Below are positions 39,016-44,672 of a stretch of DNA of 45,171 nt, one piece after another. Below the pieces are notes generated by a model that worked only from the letters and a program-made list of their open reading frames with translations, had not been told where the DNA came from and did no database searches. The stretch spans positions 1 to 45,171 of IMG/VR virus record IMGVR_UViG_3300021356_000038; one strand, written 5' to 3'. A program made the translations under genes and the position numbers. Source of the DNA: a virus. Numbering within the stretch: the stretch's first letter is position 1; each line of letters begins with the position of its first letter.

Positions 39016-39133
39016 TTGCCTTAGAGGCGTAGCTTTGGACTATTGGGCAATAAATTTGACTTTTTCGGTATCTAGCCCTTAGAGCACCCCTAACTCACGG
39101 GGTCAAAAATGAGGATTTTATCTAATTCTCAAT

Positions 39134-39232
39134 TCAGGCAATTACCATAATTAGAGCCACCATGCAAGTAAAAAACAATGAAATCCAACTATGCTTTGAA
39201 CTATGTGTGGGGGGTGGGGTTATACCTATCAT
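39134..39232 (-). CDS. Possible tiny membrane peptide (32 aa)
   Basis: ATG at 39232 overlaps the previous TGA (ATGA). The peptide has a polar start and a hydrophobic second half (WISLFFTCMVALIMVIA). The start lies inside one copy of the 13-bp repeat. Support is only the overlap and the membrane-like composition, so confidence is low. Confidence 0.25.
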   Translation of the reverse strand: MIGITPPPTHSSKHSWISLFFTCMVALIMVIA

Positions 39233-39348
39233 TTGACTTTTTGGGGATGGTTTGGGGTGAACTTGGAACTAGTTTGTGAACTAATTCTGAGTTTTTGTGG
39301 GAATTTGGGTTTGGTTTGGGTCAAGCAAAAACCAGTATTTCCAGCCAT
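39229..39348 (-). CDS. Possible tiny peptide (39 aa)
   Basis: A 39-codon frame begins at 39348, 19 nt after the previous stop and just behind one repeat copy, and ends in another copy. The composition (Lys, Thr, Pro, Ser, Gln) is that of AT-rich DNA as much as of a protein. Weak evidence. Confidence 0.2.
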   Translation of the reverse strand: MAGNTGFCLTQTKPKFPQKLRISSQTSSKFTPNHPQKVK

Positions 39349-39367
39349 GTATAGTTTGACTTTTTGG

Positions 39368-39511
39368 TTATGCTATCTTTCTTGGATGTGAATGTGAACA
39401 GATGGGGCATATTATTGAGTTTGACTTTTTGGGTGTGTGTACATCCTTATATTTGAGGAGAGCATCTTTTCTCCTTTTGCGTATCTCTTTCTTCCTTTTT
39501 CTATACCTCAT
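39368..39511 (-). CDS. Small basic protein with CPIC motif (47 aa)
   Basis: The frame opens at 39511 in an ATGA overlap. The first 20 residues are almost all Lys and Arg (MRYRKRKKEIRKRRKDALLK), followed by CPICSHSHPRK near the end. Half a zinc finger (CxxC plus His residues) on a basic protein suggests nucleic-acid binding. It may be real because of the overlap and composition. Confidence 0.45.
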   Translation of the reverse strand: MRYRKRKKEIRKRRKDALLKYKDVHTPKKSNSIICPICSHSHPRKIA

Positions 39512-39618
39512 TGTAGGTGTAGAAGGACATGTGAGAGTAGACCAGCAAAGAGCATGTATACGCTTGTGGCTAGAACCAGAGTGCTATCTACTTTGTTTTT
39601 CTTTCTGTATGCGTACAT
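39508..39618 (-). CDS. Tiny membrane protein (36 aa)
   Basis: Starts 1 nt after the preceding stop (TGACATG) and ends with an ATGA overlap. A polar basic start (MYAYRKKNKVDS) is followed by one hydrophobic helix (TLVLATSVYMLFAGLL). It fits a single-pass membrane protein with the basic end inside the cell. Confidence 0.45.
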   Translation of the reverse strand: MYAYRKKNKVDSTLVLATSVYMLFAGLLSHVLLHLQ

Positions 39619-39619
39619 G

Positions 39620-39787
39620 TCATTTGTCCTCTACACAGTTTTCGCATGGTTCTTCATGACATGGTTCTTGTGTGCATTCTGGGCATTGTTCTTCTAGGTG
39701 TACTCTTTCTGCTGCTGCATACATGAAGATGATACCTGCTAAGGCTCCTACGATTAGAGCCGCGATTGTTTTTACTAGTTTGGTCAT
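39620..39787 (-). CDS. Small membrane protein with Cys-rich tail (55 aa)
   Basis: The ATG at 39787 overlaps the upstream TGA (ATGA). Residues 5-26 (VKTIAALIVGALAGIIFMYA) are a membrane helix. The tail holds five Cys within 17 residues (CPECTQEPCHEEPCENC), which may bind metal or form disulfides. The codon-by-codon fit and overlap make it a convincing small gene. Function unknown. Confidence 0.6.
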   Translation of the reverse strand: MTKLVKTIAALIVGALAGIIFMYAAAERVHLEEQCPECTQEPCHEEPCENCVEDK

Positions 39788-40020
39788 GTCCATTCTCCGT
39801 TGCTTGCTGGGTTAGTGATGTCTGCCATTTGACAATAAACAGTAGCTAGGTTTGCATTGGCATCCCCCGACAAATCTACTGTTGCTATTGTGTATGTGTT
39901 CGGTGCATGTTTTGCTTCCATGTCTGCCTTGATGTCAAGTGCTACTTGGTTGTTATGGCATATGCGTGTCCAGTCATCGTCTTGATCACAGGTCACCGTG
40001 TAAAATGTTGTGTGGCTCAT
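39784..40020 (-). CDS. Small protein (78 aa), function unknown
   Basis: MSHTTFYTVTCDQDDDWTRI opens an acidic, beta-rich protein with three Cys; the C-terminal half (TYTIATVDLSGDANANLATV) also looks beta. Overlaps both neighbours by 4 nt. It belongs to a coupled minus-strand cluster of small genes from 40504 to 39368. No family is recognised. Confidence 0.55.
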   Translation of the reverse strand: MSHTTFYTVTCDQDDDWTRICHNNQVALDIKADMEAKHAPNTYTIATVDLSGDANANLATVYCQMADITNPASNGEWT

Positions 40021-40199
40021 TTGTCTTTCCTCCTTGTGACTGTCTTTTCGATAAGGTAAAACTTACTCATGGAACCTATTTCCATGAGCCTTGCCTTCTC
40101 TTGTTCTGCTGCGGTCCAGTCTTCACACACAGCAGCTAATCTCATGTCATCTGGTCCTATGCGAGACGGACTAGACTCTATAATTGCTACTACCTTCAT
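40017..40199 (-). CDS. Small protein (60 aa), function unknown
   Basis: The N-terminus MKVVAIIESSPSRIGPDDMR is followed by a helix and a basic end (EKTVTRRKDK). Coupled by 4-nt overlaps to both neighbours. No family is recognised; it fits a small early protein. Confidence 0.55.
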   Translation of the reverse strand: MKVVAIIESSPSRIGPDDMRLAAVCEDWTAAEQEKARLMEIGSMSKFYLIEKTVTRRKDK

Positions 40200-40504
40200 C
40201 GTCTTGAGTTCCTTACTCGGGACATGAACTCATCGAAGTCTTCGTAGATCTTGTACATCTTTCCATCGGAGAAGTGTACTTCCAGGTAATGAGCTTCATC
40301 TCCTTTACCCATAGCAATGTCTGTCTCAAAGACTGGGATGACTCTATCAATCTCGTCTGTGTTGATCATCATGCTAATGTCTCCCCCCTCTTGGTTTGTC
40401 CAGACAGGGATGTAATCGTCTGGATGTTTACCCGCTGAAAAGCCTAGGTTGAATGCTACTGCTCCTACGGCTCCTAACATAAGCCCCATCGTTCTGTCGT
40501 TCAT
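40196..40504 (-). CDS. Protein with N-terminal membrane segment (102 aa)
   Basis: Residues 6-22 (MGLMLGAVGAVAFNLGF) are hydrophobic and could anchor the protein. The rest is acidic and beta/helix mixed (DAHYLEVHFSDGKMYKIYED, approximately). Shine-Dalgarno AGGAG lies 8 nt upstream, so this is the first gene of the small-gene cluster. The promoter is probably in the AT-rich 40505-40560 stretch, where TATTAT and TATATT appear. No family is recognised. Confidence 0.55.
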   Translation of the reverse strand: MNDRTMGLMLGAVGAVAFNLGFSAGKHPDDYIPVWTNQEGGDISMMINTDEIDRVIPVFETDIAMGKGDEAHYLEVHFSDGKMYKIYEDFDEFMSRVRNSRR

Positions 40505-40571
40505 ATCTTATCTCCTGAAGAATAATATAATAGGTTTCTAGTGTGTTGTTTTTGTTGCAAAAATTGCTGCT

Positions 40572-40895
40572 TTATTTGTTTTCTTTCTCGTAGTGTCCTT
40601 GGTCAAACAAATCTTCGTAGTATACCTTCATTCCTAGCTGCATGGCAAGGTGACGTTCAATGTTCGCTCCCTTGCTCTCGCGCCAGTTTGACAGCATGAA
40701 GATACCGTCACAATTCATCATTGTCTCGATACCTCGCTTCATGTACTCTGCCCATGTCTTGCCTTCGTCTCCCTGGTAAGGGCTGACTCCAAACTTGTCG
40801 ATGCGCCTGAGCTTCATGATACCTGTCTCGAAGTTATTGTAACAGGTTTGCTTCTTCAGTCCAGTGATCTGTCCGCTAATATAAATTTTTTCCAT
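40572..40895 (-). CDS. DUF4406 protein (nucleoside deoxyribosyltransferase-like fold)
   Basis: From ATG at 40895 the protein has 107 aa: MEKIYISGQITGLKKQTCYN, then WAEYMKRGIETMMNCDGIFM, LSNWRESKGANIERHLAMQL. These are the DUF4406 features (xIYISGxIT, CDxIxxLxxWxxSxGAxxE), related to nucleoside 2-deoxyribosyltransferases. The invariant Glu of that superfamily is present (GANIE). Common in phages; a role in nucleotide salvage or modification is possible but unproven. The upstream in-frame start at 41009 is inside the sigma-like gene and rejected. Confidence 0.75.
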   Translation of the reverse strand: MEKIYISGQITGLKKQTCYNNFETGIMKLRRIDKFGVSPYQGDEGKTWAEYMKRGIETMMNCDGIFMLSNWRESKGANIERHLAMQLGMKVYYEDLFDQGHYEKENK

Positions 40896-40905
40896 ACTTA
40901 GTTCT

Positions 40906-41478
40906 TTATAGCTGGTTCTGGAGCTTTGCTCCAATACTTTTAAGGGTGCTGTCAGCTTCTGCCCACGCAATCCCCATCTCCCTAGCCAATGCGCTTCGGT
41001 TAGTGTCACCTTGCTCAGTGATCAGGGTAGGATCTTCCACAAGGAGACGCACAGCGCGTAGCTCAGTCTCATTCAATAGCTTCGGAAGATCCTCAAGGAA
41101 CATATCGAAATCAACAGACTCAAACGAGTAGTCCTCCTTCTCCATGACCTCACTGTTTTCCCAGGTAGACACCGTGTCCCTGGTAATGTTGTATCGTTGT
41201 GCAATCTTAGTGCCTTTGCTGTTCTTGCTGTTCCACAGAGCAGTCTTGACATACTTGTTCCAATGAGCCGTGTCTTTGAAGTCTTCGTACCCACCAGGGT
41301 AGTCCTCCTCATTCAGACGGGAAAACGTATTGATTGTCTCAAAGAGAACAAGCCACAGGTCTTGCACATTGTCTTCAATGGTAGCTGTGGCCTTATCACC
41401 ACTAATCCAGTGTGCAATCTTGTAAATAAGTTTGCCGTAACGGTCTTCAAGTTCGTTGTATTGTAGTTCGGTAAGCAT
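40906..41478 (-). CDS. Sigma-like transcription factor (probable)
   Basis: From ATG at 41478 the protein has 190 aa. The segment from LIYKIAHWISGDKATATIED to NVQDLWLVLFETINTF resembles sigma70 region 2. A linker with YNITRDTVSTWEN follows, and a C-terminal helix-turn-helix-like part (NRSALAREMGIAWAEADSTL) could be region 4. Length fits T4 gp55 (185 aa) or ECF sigmas. As a late sigma it would redirect host polymerase to late promoters; alternatively it could serve the ACCACC/TACAAT promoters. The upstream gene ends 4 nt before. The family call is by pattern only. Confidence 0.55.
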   Translation of the reverse strand: MLTELQYNELEDRYGKLIYKIAHWISGDKATATIEDNVQDLWLVLFETINTFSRLNEEDYPGGYEDFKDTAHWNKYVKTALWNSKNSKGTKIAQRYNITRDTVSTWENSEVMEKEDYSFESVDFDMFLEDLPKLLNETELRAVRLLVEDPTLITEQGDTNRSALAREMGIAWAEADSTLKSIGAKLQNQL

Positions 41479-41482
41479 AAGT

Positions 41483-41767
41483 TCAAGCAGCAAGGGTTTC
41501 TCGGATGACCTCGTAAAGCTCCATCGTCTCCTTTTCGCAGGGACCCTTGTAGGAACTGATAGCATAAAGTGCGCTGTATAAGGAGTCATACTCCTCGATG
41601 ACCTCCCAGGTGCCCTTCGGGCGCTGTCGAATGACACGCCAGACAGCAGCCTCCTCGTTCGAGTAGATCTTGTAACGGCGTCCAGCCTCATACCAGACCA
41701 TGTTGAAAACATCCTTGTAGGATTCGTCGGGCGCAGGGAAATCGAATGTGTAGTCGGTGTTCTTCAT
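41483..41767 (-). CDS. Small protein (94 aa), function unknown
   Basis: The ATG at 41767 follows TATAAT by 6 nt, which overrides the upstream in-frame start at 41791. The protein starts MKNTDYTFDFPAPDESYKDV and has a beta-hairpin-rich middle (AAVWRVIRQRPKGTWEVIEE) and a helical end. It is the first gene of a unit that continues into the sigma-like gene. No family is recognised. Confidence 0.6.
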   Translation of the reverse strand: MKNTDYTFDFPAPDESYKDVFNMVWYEAGRRYKIYSNEEAAVWRVIRQRPKGTWEVIEEYDSLYSALYAISSYKGPCEKETMELYEVIRETLAA

Positions 41768-41773
41768 GCCCCC

Positions 41774-41801
41774 ATTATAACCGAACCCCAAGCTATTTCA
41801 A
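41774..41801 (-). promoter_or_regulatory. Sigma70-like promoter (minus strand)
   Basis: On the minus strand TTGAAA (41796-41801), 16-bp spacer, TATAAT (41774-41779), then GGGGGC and the ATG at 41767. It has the same leaderless geometry as the promoters of the plus-strand island. Confidence 0.7.
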
Positions 41802-41837
41802 GCCTGGGGTCCGATATCTTTCAAATTGTTTGTGGGG

Positions 41838-43052
41838 TCAAGAGTCGTATCGAATATTACCCATTGTGGGCGCTAAGATGGGTTTCCTAGCTCTACACAT
41901 ACCCAAGTATGCCGAAGCGAAGCGTTCCCCGTAAAGCTTGTACGCTAGAGGCATAAAGTGGACATCATCAGTTCCAGCGCGTGTCAGATCATTTAAGAAC
42001 ACTTTAGATCTAAGCCCATCATCAAATAGACCTTTAATAGCCTTCTGTAAAATTATTAACCTCTCTTTATCGTATTCTTGGAGACCCCCAATCCAAGGCT
42101 CGTACATGACAGAAGGGAACTGTACATCATTATTAATGATGTAGGATACTGCGTCCATGTGAGTCAAGTAGGTTTGAGTAGCTGAAAGCACATTTTCTAT
42201 TTCAGGGAACCGCCCAATCTGCGCTTCTGAACCACCTATCATGAAAATCTCTCCAGCCAAAACAGGATTTTTGCCCATCGTGTTGACAATGTGATCAACA
42301 GCGGGTTTTATATGAACCTGTTTTAATGCCTTAAAAGTAGCTCCTTGGTTAACAAGTCCGGCGTCTGTAACGTCCGCATGGTAATCCCAGGTTCCAATGA
42401 GGTCAGGCGGATAAGTGTAAGGACCTAACCCTGGAGTGCCAAGCCTCTGACTAGCGTAGGCCAAGATAATGATATGCGGAGGTATGATCTCCCCGTTAGC
42501 CTTTTTGAACAATCCTTTCATTGATCTAAATAAATCCCAAATGGGACTTATGTTACCCGGCTTGCCTTTGCCATTGGCAACAATATCTTCAGCTACCCCG
42601 ACAGAGCCGTCTCCAGAAGGAGCGTAAGTGAAGCTGCCAAACGAATCACCTCCTAGCCTCGGGTGCAAAGGATGGAAAGCATCACCAGAAGTGCTCCAAT
42701 CAATGAGAGATTGAATTGGTTTGTCGAAGGTCACCCCACCATCGGAAGTTGACATCCACTTATTCCAAAAGTATCCTATATCAGAACCATCAAATGCGGT
42801 TTGAGGCCAATCATCGCCTTGAGCATCAATATACGGTTGATACGTCTCTGGAACAAAAAGTGAGTCGTCGGTTCCCGGCGTACCCATTGACGTACTATCA
42901 CCTAAAACAATGAATACTGGGATAGTATCATCAGGAAGTGTAACGTGAGCTACGTCGGGTGAAGGGCCTGGGGCGAAAGGGTTGCGGAAGAAGTCTCTGA
43001 TAGTCTCCGGGCTGTTTCCCGTGTTAAGTGATACATTTTGAAATACTGGCAT
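41838..43052 (-). CDS. SGNH/GDSL-type hydrolase, virion-associated
   Basis: The protein has 404 aa. Block I is FIVLGDSTSMG (nucleophile Ser53 in GDS); the catalytic Asp/His pair is in DDVHFMPLAYKLYGE near the C-terminus. Between them are ILAYASQRLG and IFMIGGSEAQ, which may supply the oxyanion Gly/Asn-type residues. SGNH enzymes of phages are usually acetyl-esterases on tail proteins, deacetylating host polysaccharide. The first 45 residues are Pro-rich and could attach to the virion. Its ribosome-binding site lies in the 3' arm of a terminator hairpin. A CTAAATAA late-type motif sits in the loop. Confidence 0.75.
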   Translation of the reverse strand: MPVFQNVSLNTGNSPETIRDFFRNPFAPGPSPDVAHVTLPDDTIPVFIVLGDSTSMGTPGTDDSLFVPETYQPYIDAQGDDWPQTAFDGSDIGYFWNKWMSTSDGGVTFDKPIQSLIDWSTSGDAFHPLHPRLGGDSFGSFTYAPSGDGSVGVAEDIVANGKGKPGNISPIWDLFRSMKGLFKKANGEIIPPHIIILAYASQRLGTPGLGPYTYPPDLIGTWDYHADVTDAGLVNQGATFKALKQVHIKPAVDHIVNTMGKNPVLAGEIFMIGGSEAQIGRFPEIENVLSATQTYLTHMDAVSYIINNDVQFPSVMYEPWIGGLQEYDKERLIILQKAIKGLFDDGLRSKVFLNDLTRAGTDDVHFMPLAYKLYGERFASAYLGMCRARKPILAPTMGNIRYDS

Positions 43053-43054
43053 TA

Positions 43055-43101
43055 AAAAAACTCCTGAGTGTCTACTTTATTTAGTCACTCAGGAGTTTTT
43101 T
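43055..43101 (-). terminator. Terminator hairpin that hides a ribosome-binding site
   Basis: On the minus strand a perfect 15-bp stem with arms AAAAACTCCTGAGTG and its complement surrounds a 15-nt loop; a run of T follows and leads directly to the SGNH start codon. The 3' arm contains AGGAG, the Shine-Dalgarno of the SGNH gene. The loop contains CTAAATAA, a possible late promoter that would start transcription after the 5' arm. Confidence 0.75.
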
Positions 43102-43103
43102 AT

Positions 43104-43322
43104 TCAGTCTTTTTCTAGATGATCCTCTACTAGATCACGCTCAACCTGATAACCCTCAGGTTTGTAGCCCCAGCAGGTATTCATCACATACCCACGATAT
43201 CGGTTCTTAGCTAGAAAGTCTCTAGCATCTTCATACTCCTGGAAGATGAGTACAGGCGCAACGTGGTACGAGGTCGTAGTGAGATAGTAGAAGAGGTGTC
43301 TGCTTTGGTTGGGGTCAGTCAT
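43104..43322 (-). CDS. Small protein (72 aa), function unknown
   Basis: The ATG at 43322 follows TATAAT by 6 nt. The protein begins MTDPNQSRHLFYYLTTTSYH and has a beta-alpha-beta look (VLIFQEYEDARDFLAKNRYR), ending in acidic residues. A strong terminator follows, so it forms a single-gene unit. No family is recognised. Confidence 0.6.
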   Translation of the reverse strand: MTDPNQSRHLFYYLTTTSYHVAPVLIFQEYEDARDFLAKNRYRGYVMNTCWGYKPEGYQVERDLVEDHLEKD

Positions 43323-43328
43323 GCGTCT

Positions 43329-43356
43329 ATTATAACCTCTCAGGCAGAAAGTACAA
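43329..43356 (-). promoter_or_regulatory. Sigma70-like promoter (minus strand)
   Basis: TTGTAC (43351-43356), 16-bp spacer, TATAAT (43329-43334), AGACGC and the ATG at 43322. It lies in the end of the upstream gene and beyond its stop. Confidence 0.7.
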
Positions 43357-43855
43357 GAGCTTTCTCTTGAAACCATGTAGGAACACAGCCACCAAGGTCC
43401 CAGTCCCAGGTGATACGCTTGCCCTCGACGAGCTTCTTGTAGACGTAGTAGCCCTGGTAAGCCTCTACGGTGTCGTCACGCTTGCATTCGTCAGGCATAC
43501 ACTGAGGAGGAGGCGTGAAGCCGTTACGGGGAAGGTGGGGAGGGTTATGGCACAGGACATGCTTGAGCTTGGTCCAGGAAGCGTGGTCCTTGCCTCGACG
43601 CATGAAGAACTCATTGGCGAGGTTGTGCCACAGGTCATAGAGCCAAGTGTAGTGGTCAGTAGACTCACGGACCCAGATGGTGCTGGGGTGGTTCTTGTGT
43701 GCAATCTGGTAGCAGTCTTCAGCCCAGGGACTGTCTGTCACACGGTGTGCGGTGGACAGCAGTTGAGCGTACTCAATCATCATTTTGGAGCAGTGAACAT
43801 CGGCATGGTCGATGGCTGCTTGTTGAGGGCATTCGTGTAGGTAGAAAATATTCAT
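43340..43855 (-). CDS. Conserved phage protein (MNIF...CxKM/CDKH family)
   Basis: This 171-aa protein has the pattern MNIFYLHECPQQAAIDHADV, then HCSKMMIEYAQLLSTAHRV, HKNHPSTIWVRESTDHYTWL, YDLWHNLANEF and PQCMPDECKRDDTVEAYQGY. I know this as a widespread family of tailed phages, with conserved His, Cys, Trp and Glu residues that look catalytic, but with no established function known to me. It is complete. No Shine-Dalgarno is seen; a TATAAT on the minus strand near 43903-43911 could be its promoter, shared region with the divergent plus-strand gene. Confidence 0.7.
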   Translation of the reverse strand: MNIFYLHECPQQAAIDHADVHCSKMMIEYAQLLSTAHRVTDSPWAEDCYQIAHKNHPSTIWVRESTDHYTWLYDLWHNLANEFFMRRGKDHASWTKLKHVLCHNPPHLPRNGFTPPPQCMPDECKRDDTVEAYQGYYVYKKLVEGKRITWDWDLGGCVPTWFQEKALVLSA

Positions 43856-43928
43856 TTTTTGGTGCGGGAAAGAGACAACGAACCTAGTGGGTCAGCTACA
43901 TATTATATCGACATACCTGGAGAAATCA

Positions 43929-44672
43929 ATGAGCGAATCCGAAAGAATTGACGAACTTGCACCAATCATAGCTGGAATCGGAAGACTTACTGCTGGAGGG
44001 GTTAGAGCGGCTAGCTCTGCGATTAGGTCTTTTGTAGGAAAGTTGGCGAAGAAAAAAGCCAAAGAAAAAGTTAAAGATGTGGCTAAAGACAAACTCAAAG
44101 ACAAACTCAAAGACAAACTCAAAGACAAACTCAAAGACAAGGCTACAGAGACGATTTCAAAACCTCAGGAAAAAAAACCCCAAGCGGTAAAAAAAGAAGA
44201 ACCTGTCGATACGTCGGGAACTCAGGGAGAGGACTTAGATTTCGCACACACAGCGTATAAACAATTTGGACAATTTCTTTCTGAGAAGTGCTGGCCTGGA
44301 TACGAGAAAAAAGGCATGAAAACCATGTTCGGTAAGCGTTACCCCAACTGTGTCAAAAAGAAAAGAAAGCTACGCGAAACTATGGAGCAACTTAGTGAAG
44401 AAGGTCTACGCGCATGGTTCGGTAACTCACGATCAAAAGGAGGCAAGCCTGGGTGGGTGCAGGTAGTCTCTGGTAAGCCCTGTGCTCGTCAGCCTGGGCA
44501 AAAAAGCACCCCAAAGTGTGTGTCCTCTTCCAAGAGAGCTTCAATGACTCCAGCACAGAGAAAGTCCGCACAAAGAAGAAAGCGAAAAGCTGATCCTAAC
44601 CAGCGATTCAAATCTGGCGCTGCCAAACCCACATATGTCCCCACAGATAAACCAAAGAGGAAAAGAAGATGA
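43929..44672 (+). CDS. Lys/Arg-rich protein with two conserved phage modules
   Basis: From ATG at 43929 (GGAG 8 nt upstream) the protein has 247 aa. A helical start (SERIDELAPIIAGIGRLTAG) leads to a Lys-rich repeat, KDKL four times. The modules EKCWPGYEKKGMKTMFGKRY followed by PNCVKKK, and KGGKPGWVQVVSGKPCARQP followed by TPKCVSSSKRASMTPAQRKS, are familiar to me from marine phages and from large viruses as lysine-rich domains of unknown function. Probably nucleic-acid binding or packaged in the virion; inference only. The next gene overlaps by ATGA. Confidence 0.7.
   Translation: MSESERIDELAPIIAGIGRLTAGGVRAASSAIRSFVGKLAKKKAKEKVKDVAKDKLKDKLKDKLKDKLKDKATETISKPQEKKPQAVKKEEPVDTSGTQGEDLDFAHTAYKQFGQFLSEKCWPGYEKKGMKTMFGKRYPNCVKKKRKLRETMEQLSEEGLRAWFGNSRSKGGKPGWVQVVSGKPCARQPGQKSTPKCVSSSKRASMTPAQRKSAQRRKRKADPNQRFKSGAAKPTYVPTDKPKRKRR
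44087..44137 (+). repeat. Short tandem 12-bp repeat coding KDKL
   Basis: GACAAACTCAAA repeats four times in frame, with a near-perfect start and end. Such runs change length by slippage. It encodes a charged helix of the amphipathic KDKL type. Confidence 0.85.

Larger units (their letters stand above)
38965..39432. repeat. Five dispersed copies of a TTTGACTTTTTGG element
   Basis: TTTGACTTTTT(GG) begins at 38965, 39055, 39232, 39355 and 39420, each time after A/T or G. Distances are 90, 177, 123 and 65 nt. One copy (39055) has TCGG in place of TGG. The stretch from 38946 to about 39367 is otherwise AT-rich and has no strong gene. The element could be a protein-binding site or part of an origin; the plus-strand reading also contains TTGACT, a -35-like hexamer, without a matching -10. 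Confidence 0.7.

Noticed and set aside
38965-39060. TTTGACTTTTTGG as a promoter -35
   Set aside because: No -10-like hexamer lies at 16-18 bp in most of the five copies, so a promoter role is not supported.
39203-39697. Plus-strand frames with many Phe, Leu, Trp in the AT-rich region
   Set aside because: Composition mirrors T/G-rich DNA; the minus strand has overlapping starts and stops and better protein features.
40895-41712. Longer starts for the DUF4406 and sigma-like genes (41009 and 41712)
   Set aside because: The extra N-terminal residues are read from the neighbouring genes and do not match the family starts (MEKIYISG and MLTELQY).
41767-41791. Start at 41791 for the 94-aa gene
   Set aside because: That ATG lies upstream of the -10; TATAAT at 41774-41779 points to the ATG at 41767.
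43892-44140. Minus-strand frame with Ser-Leu repeats
   Set aside because: It is the antisense of the KDKL repeat in the plus-strand Lys-rich protein.
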